A DNA stretch of 64,000 nt, from NCBI RefSeq assembly GCF_002858715.1, contig NZ_PJZH01000016.1, positions 20,468-84,467 of the forward strand, written 5' to 3'. This stretch comes from Chimaeribacter coloradensis (GTDB lineage: Bacteria > Pseudomonadota > Gammaproteobacteria > Enterobacterales > Enterobacteriaceae). This document shows positions 55,401 through 62,830 of this stretch, piece by piece (position 1 is the stretch's first letter; every line of letters begins with the position of its first letter). The notes under the pieces are model-generated. The model searched no databases. It saw only the letters and a program-made list of their open reading frames with translations, and had not been told where the DNA came from. The position numbers and the translations under genes were made by a program.

Positions 55401-58400
55401 GTCGTTGTCGTGCATGTAAACGGTGATCGCCAGCCCGCTGACGCTGTTCTCCTCACTGGCGAAGGTGCCGCTGAAGGTCTGATCCTGCGTGCGCTCCGCC
55501 GCCGTCAGCGCGCCGTCGCCGGTGAAGTCATCAAAGTAGAAGTCACCGCTGAAGGGCCATTGGTTGATCGCAATGTCGTGGGTGGCAGTGGTGACGGTGC
55601 CGTCCGGTGCGGTGAGCTCCGCCACCAGCGTGTAGACGCCGTTCGAGGTGCCGCCGAAATTAGATTCCGGTACGGTGACCTGCCAGCTGCCGTCCGCCGC
55701 GACGGTGCCGGTGTAACTGTAGGCCGGGTCGCCAAAGGCGGTGACGACAATCGTGCCGCCCTCGGTGCCCGCCGGCGCATGGCCGGTGATGGTGATTTCG
55801 CCTGAGGTTTCATCGCCGTAGAGGATGTCATCACCGGTGACCGGGTCAAAGGTCAGCGTTGACATATCACTCAGATTCACCTCCAGGGTGGCGGTGGTGG
55901 TGATCAGCGCCCCGGAGAGATCATACCCGGAGACATTGACCACCACCGGGCCATCCGGCAGGGTGGCCACAAATTCCGGCCCAAAGGTCACTGACCAGTT
56001 GGAGTAATAGTCGCTGTAATACCTGACTTCCCCGTTTATCTCGACCTCGATTTCTTTATACCTTTCCCCCATATAAACGCTGCCGCCGCTTATCGTCAGC
56101 CCGCCATCCACTTCATCCGCCGTCAGCACATTGTCCCCGGCGATCGGGTCAACGGTGATGGTGCCGCCGCCTGCCGGCATCACCACAAAGCTGTCATCGC
56201 GGGTGCTGTTGATGGTGTTGCCTGCGGCATCCGTGGCGGTCGCGGTCATGTAGCCCCAGCCTTCACTCATCTGTTGCAGAGAGGTGGCCGGGAGGGTGAC
56301 CACCCAGTAGCCGTCGTTATCGGTGGTCGTGGTAAAGTCAAAAGTCCGGCCGCTGTTGTCTGTGGCATGAAGTGTAATATTCAGCCCGCCGACATAGCTT
56401 TCGTCACTCCGGAAGCTGCCGCGGTAGACCTGATCCTGCGTGCGCTCCTCAACCGTCAGCCCTTTATCGCCGTCAAACCCGCCAAAAACGAAGTCACCGG
56501 TAAACGGCCATACGTTAATGGTGAAGTCATGGGTGGCGGTGGTGACGGTGCCGTCCAGTGCGGTGAGCTCCGCCACCAGCGTGTAGACGCCGTTCGAGGC
56601 GCCGCCGAAATTATCTTCCGGCACGGTGACCTGCCAGCTGCCGTCGGCGGCGACGGTGCCGGTGTAGCGGTAGGCCGGGTCGTCAAACGCGGTGACGACG
56701 ATGGTGCTGCCCTCGGTGCCCGCTGGGGCATGGCCGGTGATCAGGATCTCGCCTGAGGTTTCATTGCTGTAGATGATGTCATCACCGGTGACCGGGTCAA
56801 AGGACAGCGTTGACACATCGCTCAGATTCACCTCCAGGGTGGCGGTGGTGGTCACCCGGTTCCCGGCGAGGTCATACCCGGAGGCGGTCACCGTCACCGG
56901 GCCGTCCGGCAGGGTGGCCACAAACTCCGGCCCAAAGGTGACTGACCAGTTGGAATCATAATCGGCATAAATGGCGAGTTTGCCGTTTATCTCGACCTCA
57001 ATCTGCGTATACCTTTCCCCCATATAGGTGCTGCTGCCGCTGATGGTCAGCCCGCCGCTGATTTCATCCGCCGTCAGCACATTGTCCCCGGCGATCGGGT
57101 TAACGGTGATGGTACCGCTGTCTGCCGGCAACACCGTAAAGGGTTCTTCGCGCTCGGTGCTGACGCCGTTGCCTACGGCATCCGTCGCCGTGGCCGTCAT
57201 GTAACCCCAGCCCTCGCTCAGCTGTTGCAGGTCGGTGGCCGGGACAATCACCGACCAGTTACCGTTTGCATCGGTGGTGCCGGTATAGGTGAAGAGCTGG
57301 TCCAGGCTGCTGTGCAGGTAAACCGTGATCGATAACCCGTTGACGTCGCTTCCCAACCCCAGGAACCTGCCGCTCAAGACCTGATCCTGCGTGCGCTCCC
57401 CCGCCGTCAGCACGCCGTCGCCGGTAAAGTCGTCAAAGGTAATACTCCCTTCCAGCGGCCAGAAGTTCATAAGGAAATCGTGGGTGACGCTGGTGGTGTT
57501 GCCGTCGGCGTCGGTCAGCTCGGCCACCAGGGTATAGTTGCCGTTGCTTGAGCCGGAGACGTTGCCGCCCGGCAAGGCGACGGCCCAGGTGCCGTCAGCC
57601 TCCACGCTGCCGGTGTATTGGCGTTCAGGTTGATCAAGCAGGGTCACGGTGACTGTCGCGCCCTGCTTGTCAGTCGGGGCGCGGCCACTGATGGTAATGT
57701 CGCCTTCTGCTTCATAAGAGACGACCATATTGTCATCGGTGACCGGGTTGACGGTCAGGCCGGAGGGGTTGACCGAGAAGGTGTGTTCCACGCTGGCGCT
57801 GTTGCCGTCCGCATCCGTGGCGGTCACCGTCATGGTGGTGTCACCTTCCGGCAGGGCCTGCAAGGCGGCCGCCGGCAGCAGGAGCTGCCACACACCATTT
57901 TCTTCGGCTTCGGTGGTGTAGTCTGTGCCCGCCAGCGTCACGGTGATGCGCTGCCCCGGGCTATTGAAACCGGTCGCGCCGGTCAGCGTCTGCCCTCGCG
58001 CCGCTTCACCGCTGTCCAGGATATTATCGCCGAACGGCGTGTCCAACCCCGGCAACGGCCCACGGTCCACCAGCATTTCTGTGGTTGCGACGATGTCGTT
58101 AACGCCGAAATCCGAGGTGGTGACCGTTACCGTCAGCGGGCCATTGGGAAACTGGGCCAGCTCCTCAGGCGGGAATGTCACCGACCATTCTGAGCCGTTG
58201 ATTAGCCCCGCCGTATGAGACACGCCGTTTACCTTTACCTCGAGCAGGCTCTGGTCAGGCAACCACCGGCTGCTCCCGCTGATTACCAGCCCGGTATGCA
58301 ATTCATCCGCTGTCAGGACATTATCCCCGGCAATCGGGTCGAACATGATCTCGCCCTGCTGCAGGTTGAGGATGAGCGGTTCCGCAACGGTGATGCTGTT

Positions 58401-58418
58401 ACCTGCGGCATCCGTCAC
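52485..58418 (-). CDS. Adhesin A6 main body, downstream of an in-frame stop codon
   Basis: 1977 codons in the same frame as 58485-59366; the two are one gene of about 2,293 codons interrupted by TGA. The nominal start at 58418 is an internal codon with no ribosome-binding leader. It carries about 17 Ig-like repeats, dominated by a three-domain unit: a VITGHAP/AFDDPAY domain, a TQDQ...GYMTATATDA domain and a VDPIAGDNVLTADE...YYSNWSVTFGPEF domain. This unit is repeated with an exact 951-bp period (54867-57719). The last four repeats and the C-terminal module (GGSGNDTIILSTLDF, DGGSGTDTLLL, end GILVQQV) match A3-A5, and the final part is especially close to A5. A T1SS substrate by its C-terminus, but produced only if the stop is read through or absent in other cells. 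Confidence 0.85.
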   Translation of the reverse strand: MTDAAGNSITVAEPLILNLQQGEIMFDPIAGDNVLTADELHTGLVISGSSRWLPDQSLLEVKVNGVSHTAGLINGSEWSVTFPPEELAQFPNGPLTVTVTTSDFGVNDIVATTEMLVDRGPLPGLDTPFGDNILDSGEAARGQTLTGATGFNSPGQRITVTLAGTDYTTEAEENGVWQLLLPAAALQALPEGDTTMTVTATDADGNSASVEHTFSVNPSGLTVNPVTDDNMVVSYEAEGDITISGRAPTDKQGATVTVTLLDQPERQYTGSVEADGTWAVALPGGNVSGSSNGNYTLVAELTDADGNTTSVTHDFLMNFWPLEGSITFDDFTGDGVLTAGERTQDQVLSGRFLGLGSDVNGLSITVYLHSSLDQLFTYTGTTDANGNWSVIVPATDLQQLSEGWGYMTATATDAVGNGVSTEREEPFTVLPADSGTITVNPIAGDNVLTADEISGGLTISGSSTYMGERYTQIEVEINGKLAIYADYDSNWSVTFGPEFVATLPDGPVTVTASGYDLAGNRVTTTATLEVNLSDVSTLSFDPVTGDDIIYSNETSGEILITGHAPAGTEGSTIVVTAFDDPAYRYTGTVAADGSWQVTVPEDNFGGASNGVYTLVAELTALDGTVTTATHDFTINVWPFTGDFVFGGFDGDKGLTVEERTQDQVYRGSFRSDESYVGGLNITLHATDNSGRTFDFTTTTDNDGYWVVTLPATSLQQMSEGWGYMTATATDAAGNTINSTRDDSFVVMPAGGGTITVDPIAGDNVLTADEVDGGLTISGGSVYMGERYKEIEVEINGEVRYYSDYYSNWSVTFGPEFVATLPDGPVVVNVSGYDLSGALITTTATLEVNLSDMSTLTFDPVTGDDILYGDETSGEITITGHAPAGTEGGTIVVTAFGDPAYSYTGTVAADGSWQVTVPESNFGGTSNGVYTLVAELTAPDGTVTTATHDIAINQWPFSGDFYFDDFTGDGALTAAERTQDQTFSGTFASEENSVSGLAITVYMHDNDGQTFAYTGTTDSNGRWSVTVPAADLQQLSEGWSYMTATAEDAVSNTAPSSREGVFAVLPATGGTITVNPIAGDNVLTADEVDGGLTISGSSTYMGERYTEISVEINGEVRYYSDYYSNWSVTFGPEFLATLPDGPVTVTVSGTDVSGNLVTTTSTLEVDLGNVLTLAIDRVTGDDVLYANETAEDILITGRAPVGTAGGTIAVTVFDDPDYRYTGTVEANGTWHITVPAGSFNGIANGVYPLVAELTAPDGTVSSVSRDITLSQQILSGELTFDPLTGDDILTSAESTQDQILSGQFTNSDGVNHAGLTVFIQMFFDGDYTSYTTTTGENGRWQVTLPAADLSRIPEGEVYLDVAVYDAAGNGVSTEKFFQVIADPVITLDPIAQDNIINAAEAAAGVVLSGQSSEAGGVVSVLLNGVTYEADVNDEGGWRLTLPKEAFAGLEDGRYTLTLSQTDSHGQTTTITESLLLDADPANRPVLRIHTISGDNLINGAELQSDQIITGSSENVEGGQTLSLKVGGVTYTTQVQAGGGWSLFIPAEDLAALGDGGLTLRASVTDASGNRATASRNLNIKSDRDGLSIDPVTGDNLINAGEAGGAITLTGHTDGVRHGATVQLTLNGEHYTAKVGKDGSWSAKVPAADVAALDDGSVTLTACVKSACGQMLYAKAVLTVDTRAPELTLAPVTGDNLISQQEAQAGFALTGSAGMAAAGLLVLVVLNGVEYHAKVQEGGDWSVAIPMEALADQPAGDYPLTISLTDVAGNLATFTHTVTLEAAPDTEAVETTAALTVASQATEVESADSTLTSALAVPDVVTPEHGTYTIGGVTLDLVASGGEAQGGSGNDTIILSTLDFLHIDGGSGTDTLLLAGSDQHLDLTALGLKIENIDIVDLGHGGNSLTLGQEEAQAVTGQPDEDLVIRGAAGSQLTLAGDGSAWESSGQRHLDGLTFDVYHHSAADSADLLVQQGILVQQV
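54867..57719 (-). repeat. Three tandem copies of a 951-bp, three-domain super-repeat in A6
   Basis: Anchors recur at exactly 951 bp: the GTAGA motif at 54867, 55818 and 56769, and the CCAAAGGTCACTGACC-type motif at 55030, 55981 and 56932. Each 317-codon unit encodes the same three Ig-like domains. The stretch GGAGTAATAGTCGCTGTAAT occurs unchanged in two copies (from 55,051 and 56,002) and is altered in the third. A diverged further unit lies upstream and includes the stop codon. Confidence 0.9.
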
Positions 58419-58484
58419 GATACCGACCAGCGTGGCTGAGCCGTCCGTTAGCTGGGCCAGATCATCGGCAGGGGCCGTGACCTG

Positions 58485-58487
58485 TCA
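58485..58487 (-). other. In-frame nonsense codon (TGA for TGG) in adhesin A6
   Basis: The minus strand reads GGC TAC TGA CAG GTC ACG; a TGG would give GYWQVT, the usual strand of the repeat. The reading frame is otherwise unbroken for more than 6.8 kb, so this is one base change. TGA followed by C is known to be a comparatively leaky stop context. Confidence 0.9.
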
Positions 58488-59366
58488 GTAGCCGTCCTCT
58501 CCCAGCGTGGTGGTGTAGGTGAAGGATTGCGCGTTGGTATTGTCTGTTAAGGTAATGGTGACCGCGTAATGGTCACCGTAAAGGCCGCTGTCATTGATGA
58601 ACGCCCCCTCAATAAGCATACCCTGCGCCTGTTCGTCAGGCGTCAGCACCCCGTCCCCGGTCAGGGAATAAAAGTACAGGTAACCTTCAAATGGCCGCTG
58701 GTTGAGGGTGACGTCATGGGTGGCGGTGGTGACGGTGCCGTCCGGTGCGGTGAGCGCCGCTACCAGCGTGTAGATGCCGTTCGGCGCGCCACTGAAATCA
58801 TATTCCGGCACGGTGACCTGCCAGCTGCCGTCCGCCGCGACGGTGCCGGTGTAGCTGTAGGCCGGGTCTTCAAAAGCGGTGACGACGATCGTGCCGCCCT
58901 GCGCGCTCACCGGCGCATGGCCGGTGATGGTAATTTCGCCCGAGGTTTCATCAGCGTAGAGGATGTCGTCGCCGGTGATGGGGTCGAAGGTGATGCCCTC
59001 CTCCGCCTGCACGGCGGCGGCCTGTGCAACGGGGCCTGACGCTGTGGCCGGGTGGTAGGCCGTAAACACCGGCGTCAGGCTGCTGTCGGCGGCGTTACTG
59101 CTGAACACCGCCTGCGTGGCCGGGGCGGCGCCGTCATCGAATACCAGGGTGCTGCTGCCTGCGCTGAAGAAGTTGTTGTAGTGCAGCGTGCCTGCCTGCG
59201 TGTCGAGCGTGAGGTCGTCACCGCTGCGCGAATAACCGGTGGCCCAGCCGGCTGGCTGGTTAATAGTGACAACGCTGGGTTCCGTCAGCGAAATAATTTG
59301 ATTCGCTTCAACGATCTGGGAAATAACCTTACCGGTCTGGCGGGAGGAAACGGTCGTGGTCGTCAT
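58485..59366 (-). CDS. Adhesin A6 N-terminal fragment: BapA-type prefix and first Ig repeats, ending at a premature TGA
   Basis: 293 codons from an ATG preceded by AAGAGGCAATTC (a one-base variant of the paralogue leader). Residues 1-15 carry the stub (TTTTVSSRQTGK); the following 75 match the BapA prefix domain (TEPSVVTIN, GDDLTLDTQAG, YNNFF, TLVFDDG). Unlike A1 there is no poly-Gly segment; an Ala/Gln-rich linker leads directly into Ig repeat 1 (ITFDPITGDDILYADE, AFEDPAYSYTG). Repeat 2 stops at GEDGY followed by TGA, where related repeats have Trp (DGYW or GRWQV). The frame continues unchanged into 52485-58418. The fragment lacks a C-terminal secretion signal, so alone it should stay in the cell. 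Confidence 0.85.
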   Translation of the reverse strand: MTTTTVSSRQTGKVISQIVEANQIISLTEPSVVTINQPAGWATGYSRSGDDLTLDTQAGTLHYNNFFSAGSSTLVFDDGAAPATQAVFSSNAADSSLTPVFTAYHPATASGPVAQAAAVQAEEGITFDPITGDDILYADETSGEITITGHAPVSAQGGTIVVTAFEDPAYSYTGTVAADGSWQVTVPEYDFSGAPNGIYTLVAALTAPDGTVTTATHDVTLNQRPFEGYLYFYSLTGDGVLTPDEQAQGMLIEGAFINDSGLYGDHYAVTITLTDNTNAQSFTYTTTLGEDGY

Positions 59367-59468
59367 GAATTGCCTCTTATTCAATAAGCTGTAAAGAATA
59401 CCCGGCCAGTGCCTGCCAATAATGCGTGGCCTGGCGCAGGGCTATCATGGAATCACTTACACATCAGG

Positions 59469-59497
59469 TGATTACGCTTTCTGAACTGGTGCGGCAA
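59469..59497 (-). promoter_or_regulatory. Conserved adhesin upstream element, A6 copy
   Basis: Minus strand TTGCCG, 17 bp beginning CACCAGTTCAGAAAG, then TAATCA. The CACCAG core is about 120 bp before the A6 start, nearly the same distance as in A2 and A4. Confidence 0.45.
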
Positions 59498-59605
59498 AGC
59501 AAAATAAAAAATGAAATAAAAGCGAAATAAATAAACTTTTCTTTCTTTTTTTAAAACACGACATCGCCTTAACGCAAAGGAAAAGCGAATTAAGCCCTCC
59601 CTTCC

Positions 59606-59622
59606 GCTTATTATTAATAAGC
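59606..59622. repeat. Perfect 17-bp palindrome upstream of adhesin A6
   Basis: GCTTATTA, one central T, TAATAAGC. It lies about 240 bp before the A6 start and about 515 bp before rcsD, in the divergent region. A candidate operator; regulator unknown. Confidence 0.5.
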
Positions 59623-60136
59623 AGAATGAATCATTAAAAAAACAGAATGACAGGTGGTGCAAGGCGCACAGTGTAGACACAAATTTTCACAACTTAATAG
59701 GGGGGAAACCCGCAGGTTATGGGAATAATTTCCCGCTGACGCCCGCGGCCTTGCGCCTGTGCCGCTGCCGGGCGGCACGGGCCGGATCACTTTCGGAAAA
59801 ATGCCACGTTCTGCCCTGTTACTTTCTGCTAACATGGCGCGCCTGCCCGCCGCTGCCTGCGCAGGAAGGCGCAGAGTGTGCTTACCGGCAGCGCCCGGCG
59901 CGTTACTGGTTTTACCAGATAAAGCAAACACGGTATCCTCTGCCTTAACAGGTTTGAAACAGGGAAGGCCGTACCGCCATAAGCACTGATTCTTATCCTG
60001 CGCGGTGGGCACCCGGCGTGACCCCGCCGTTTGAATAATTTGTCGGTGGCCTTTGCCTGCGTGGCCGCCCTGATGCCGGCGGCCACGGCCGGCACCCGAT
60101 TCGTGACGCGGCAATCAAGGACTCCTATTCACCTTT

Positions 60137-62830
60137 ATGCAAAAGTATTTGTCATTGACGTCAACCAATATCACCCGGTTTTTCCTGGTGTTTATTCTGC
60201 TGCTGACCACCGGCATCGGGCTGTATGGCTATAACTACACCAACGCCTACCTGAACGAAAAAAAACATGTGATGGAAAATATCGCCGACCGTATGCAGCA
60301 ACGGATCGATATTTACCGCTACAACACCTACCAGATCTATGACAACTACACCGGCAGCCCGCAGGGCAGCAGCGCCACCCCGGCGCAGGAGATCCGCCTG
60401 CGGCCCGATGTGTTCTATGTGCAGAAGGCGCGCCGCAAAACTGACGCGGTGATCTTCGGCAACCATGACAGCGCCACCCTTGACCTGACCCTTCAGGTGT
60501 CGTCCTACCTCGACATGCAGTGGGGCGGCAAGCCGCAAACCTACACCATGTACTACCTGAACGGCCAGGATAACAGCCTGATCATGGTCACCACCCAGCC
60601 GTTGCAGGAGCTGACCTCGCGCTTCAAGGAGAACTACCTCACCACCTCCGCCGACGCGCGCCGCAACGAGATGCTGCAACAGGCCAACACGCTGGATGAG
60701 CGCGAGAGCTTCTCCATGCTGCGCAAATCGCGTTTCGGCAATGAGATGTTCTTCTCGCTGCGTACCACCTTTAATAACCCCGGCCACCTGGCGACGGTGA
60801 TCGCCTTTGACCTGCCGGTCAACGATTTGCTGCCGGCCAACCTGGCGCGCGCCAATTTCCAGCTGCGTGAAGAGAGCGCGCCGGTGAGCGAAGGGGATGC
60901 CGACGCGTCCGGCGGCAGCACGCAGGTGGTGCGCAACGGCTGGTGGCTCGACTTCTCCACCCCGCTCGCCAATGCGCCGTTACAGGTGGTATACCGCGTT
61001 CCCCTGCTCAGCCTGGCGCTGGACATGCTGCACAACAACACCTGGCTGCTGCTGATTAACCTGGCGCTGCTGGCGATGGCGATGAGCGGCATTTACTTTA
61101 TCCGCCACCAGTTCATCCGCCCGAGCGAGAACATGGCGGCGCAGCTGCGCGCCCAGCAGGCGCTGAACCAGGAGATCGTCTCCAGTTTGCCGACCGGGTT
61201 GCTGGTGTATAACTTCGGCAGCAACAGCGTGGTCGCCAGCAATAAAGTGGCTGACCACCTGTTGCCGCACCTCAGCCTGCAAAAGATCGCCTCGATGGCG
61301 GAGCAGCACCACGGCACCATACAGGCCACGGTAAACAATGAGGTGTATGAGATCCGCATGTCGCGCAGCAAGTTTGCGCCGGACACCTACCTCTTCCTGC
61401 TGCATGACCAGGACAAAGAGGTGATGGTCAACAAGAAGCTGCAACAGGCGCGGCGCGAGTATGAGAAGAATTTGCAGGCGCGCAAGCTGATGCTGCACAA
61501 CCTCGGCATTGAGCTGAACCAGCCGCTCAACACCATCCATGCGCTCTCCACCGCGTTGCAGGAGGCACCGGAGGCGGAGCGGGAGCAGATGCTGGGCGAT
61601 CTGGCCTATGAGTCGCAGTCGGTGCTGACATTGGTGGAGAACATCACCCTGCTCACCCGGCTGGAGACGCAGGACTGGCAGCCGTCGCGCCACCAGTTCT
61701 CCCTCTCCGGCATGGTGGATGAGCTGCTGCTGGAGACGCTGCCGGCGCTGAACCGTAAGGGGCTGTCGCTGTTTAACCACTTCCAGCTTGATGCCACCCA
61801 GACCTACATCGGGGATGTGCAGGCGCTGAAAAAAGTGCTGTCACTGCTGCTGGATTACGCCATCGTCACCACCGCGTTCGGCAAGATCTCGCTGATTGTG
61901 GAGAGCGAACCGCAACAGCCGGAGCAGCTGATTTTCCACATCACCGACACCGGCAGCGGCATCTCCAAAGAGGAGATCCGTAACCTGAACTACCCGTTCC
62001 TCAGCCAGACGCTGATTGACCGCTTTAACCACGGCTCCGGCCTGACCTTCTTCCTCTGCAACCAGTTGTGCAAAAAGCTCAACGGCCAGCTGGAGATCCG
62101 CAGCAAGGCGGACATCGGCACCCGTTATACGGTGCGCATCCTGCTCGGCGTGGAGCCGCGTGATGAGGAGGAGAGCGAAAAACTGCTGGATGACGTGACG
62201 GTATTGCTGGATGTGACCTCAGAAGAGGTGCGTTCGATCGTCACCCGGCTGCTGGCCGGTTATGGCGCAAACTGCATTACCGCCGAGGATAGACAGATTA
62301 GTCGTGATTATGATGTCATGTTGACAGATAATCCCCATAACTGTGATCGCTACACCCTGTTGCTCTCCAGCGATGAGGCGGGCTTCCAACAGTTACAGCG
62401 GGATTATATTCGCGTGAATTATAATATCAGCAGTGCTGTTATTGATGCCATCCTGGTGCTGATTGAGCAGCAGATGGCGGCCCCTTTTGACAGCCCGGCC
62501 CCGGAGAGCACCCCGGGCGATGACATCCAGGATTATCGGGCGCAGCTTGAGGCCAGCGACTATTACGCGCTGTTCACCGAGACAGTGCCGGAAGACCTGG
62601 ATAAACTGCATAGTGAATGCCAGCAACATGATTTCACAGCGCTTTCTCAGACTGCACATCGCCTGAAGGGGGTCTTTGCCATGTTGAACCTGACCCCCGG
62701 CAAAGTGTTATGTGAAACGTTAGAACAGCATATTGTTGAAACCGATATGCTGAAAATCGAGAATAACATCAGTCAGATTGATCATTTTGTCAGCAGACTG
62801 CTACAGCAAGGTAGCCAAAACCATGAATAA
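60137..62830 (+). CDS. rcsD: Rcs phosphorelay phosphotransfer protein RcsD
   Basis: An 897-aa inner-membrane protein that passes phosphate from RcsC to RcsB in the envelope-stress relay controlling capsule, motility and biofilm. It has an N-terminal membrane segment (FFLVFILLLTTGIGLYGY), a periplasmic domain with family landmarks (WGGKPQTYTMYYLNGQDNS, ANTLDERESFS, RTTFNNPGHLATVIAFDLP), a second membrane segment near residues 290-315 (WLLLINLALLAMAMSGIYFI), a degenerate histidine-kinase-like region, and a C-terminal HPt domain whose phospho-accepting His is in TAHRLKGVFAML at about residue 841. Length and order match E. coli RcsD. The ribosome-binding site is poor: the nearest AGG is about 17 nt before the ATG. 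The stop overlaps the rcsB start by 8 bp. By analogy with E. coli, a further rcsB promoter may lie inside its 3' part. Confidence 0.96.
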   Translation: MQKYLSLTSTNITRFFLVFILLLTTGIGLYGYNYTNAYLNEKKHVMENIADRMQQRIDIYRYNTYQIYDNYTGSPQGSSATPAQEIRLRPDVFYVQKARRKTDAVIFGNHDSATLDLTLQVSSYLDMQWGGKPQTYTMYYLNGQDNSLIMVTTQPLQELTSRFKENYLTTSADARRNEMLQQANTLDERESFSMLRKSRFGNEMFFSLRTTFNNPGHLATVIAFDLPVNDLLPANLARANFQLREESAPVSEGDADASGGSTQVVRNGWWLDFSTPLANAPLQVVYRVPLLSLALDMLHNNTWLLLINLALLAMAMSGIYFIRHQFIRPSENMAAQLRAQQALNQEIVSSLPTGLLVYNFGSNSVVASNKVADHLLPHLSLQKIASMAEQHHGTIQATVNNEVYEIRMSRSKFAPDTYLFLLHDQDKEVMVNKKLQQARREYEKNLQARKLMLHNLGIELNQPLNTIHALSTALQEAPEAEREQMLGDLAYESQSVLTLVENITLLTRLETQDWQPSRHQFSLSGMVDELLLETLPALNRKGLSLFNHFQLDATQTYIGDVQALKKVLSLLLDYAIVTTAFGKISLIVESEPQQPEQLIFHITDTGSGISKEEIRNLNYPFLSQTLIDRFNHGSGLTFFLCNQLCKKLNGQLEIRSKADIGTRYTVRILLGVEPRDEEESEKLLDDVTVLLDVTSEEVRSIVTRLLAGYGANCITAEDRQISRDYDVMLTDNPHNCDRYTLLLSSDEAGFQQLQRDYIRVNYNISSAVIDAILVLIEQQMAAPFDSPAPESTPGDDIQDYRAQLEASDYYALFTETVPEDLDKLHSECQQHDFTALSQTAHRLKGVFAMLNLTPGKVLCETLEQHIVETDMLKIENNISQIDHFVSRLLQQGSQNHE

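Larger units (their letters stand above)
59367..60136. other. Divergent intergenic region between adhesin A6 and rcsD
   Basis: About 770 bp. The A6-side half is AT-rich with the leader, the shared upstream element and the 17-bp palindrome; the rcsD-side half is GC-rich. A weak sigma70-like match, TTGAAA (59954-59959), 18 bp, CATAAG, might drive rcsD. In E. coli the gene before rcsD is ompC with micF; neither is present here. A 166-codon minus-strand frame at 59614-60114 has no family character. Confidence 0.5.

Noticed and set aside
52485..58418. Independent gene starting at 58418
   Set aside because: It is in frame with the upstream fragment, starts inside an Ig repeat, has no ribosome-binding leader, and is better read as the rest of A6 after one stop codon.
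59614..60114. 166-codon minus-strand frame between A6 and rcsD
   Set aside because: Arg/Pro-rich translation without recognisable features, no leader like those of the adhesins, and it overlaps the expected rcsD promoter region.
26497..60136. RcsB/RcsAB boxes in the adhesin upstream regions
   Set aside because: Partial strings such as GGAATATGA (A3) or AAGAATACCC (A6) occur, but none matches the known box well enough, and they differ in place and orientation.
59367..60136. micF or another small RNA next to rcsD, as in E. coli
   Set aside because: No sequence resembling micF or a hairpin with a T-tract was seen in this gap, and ompC is absent.
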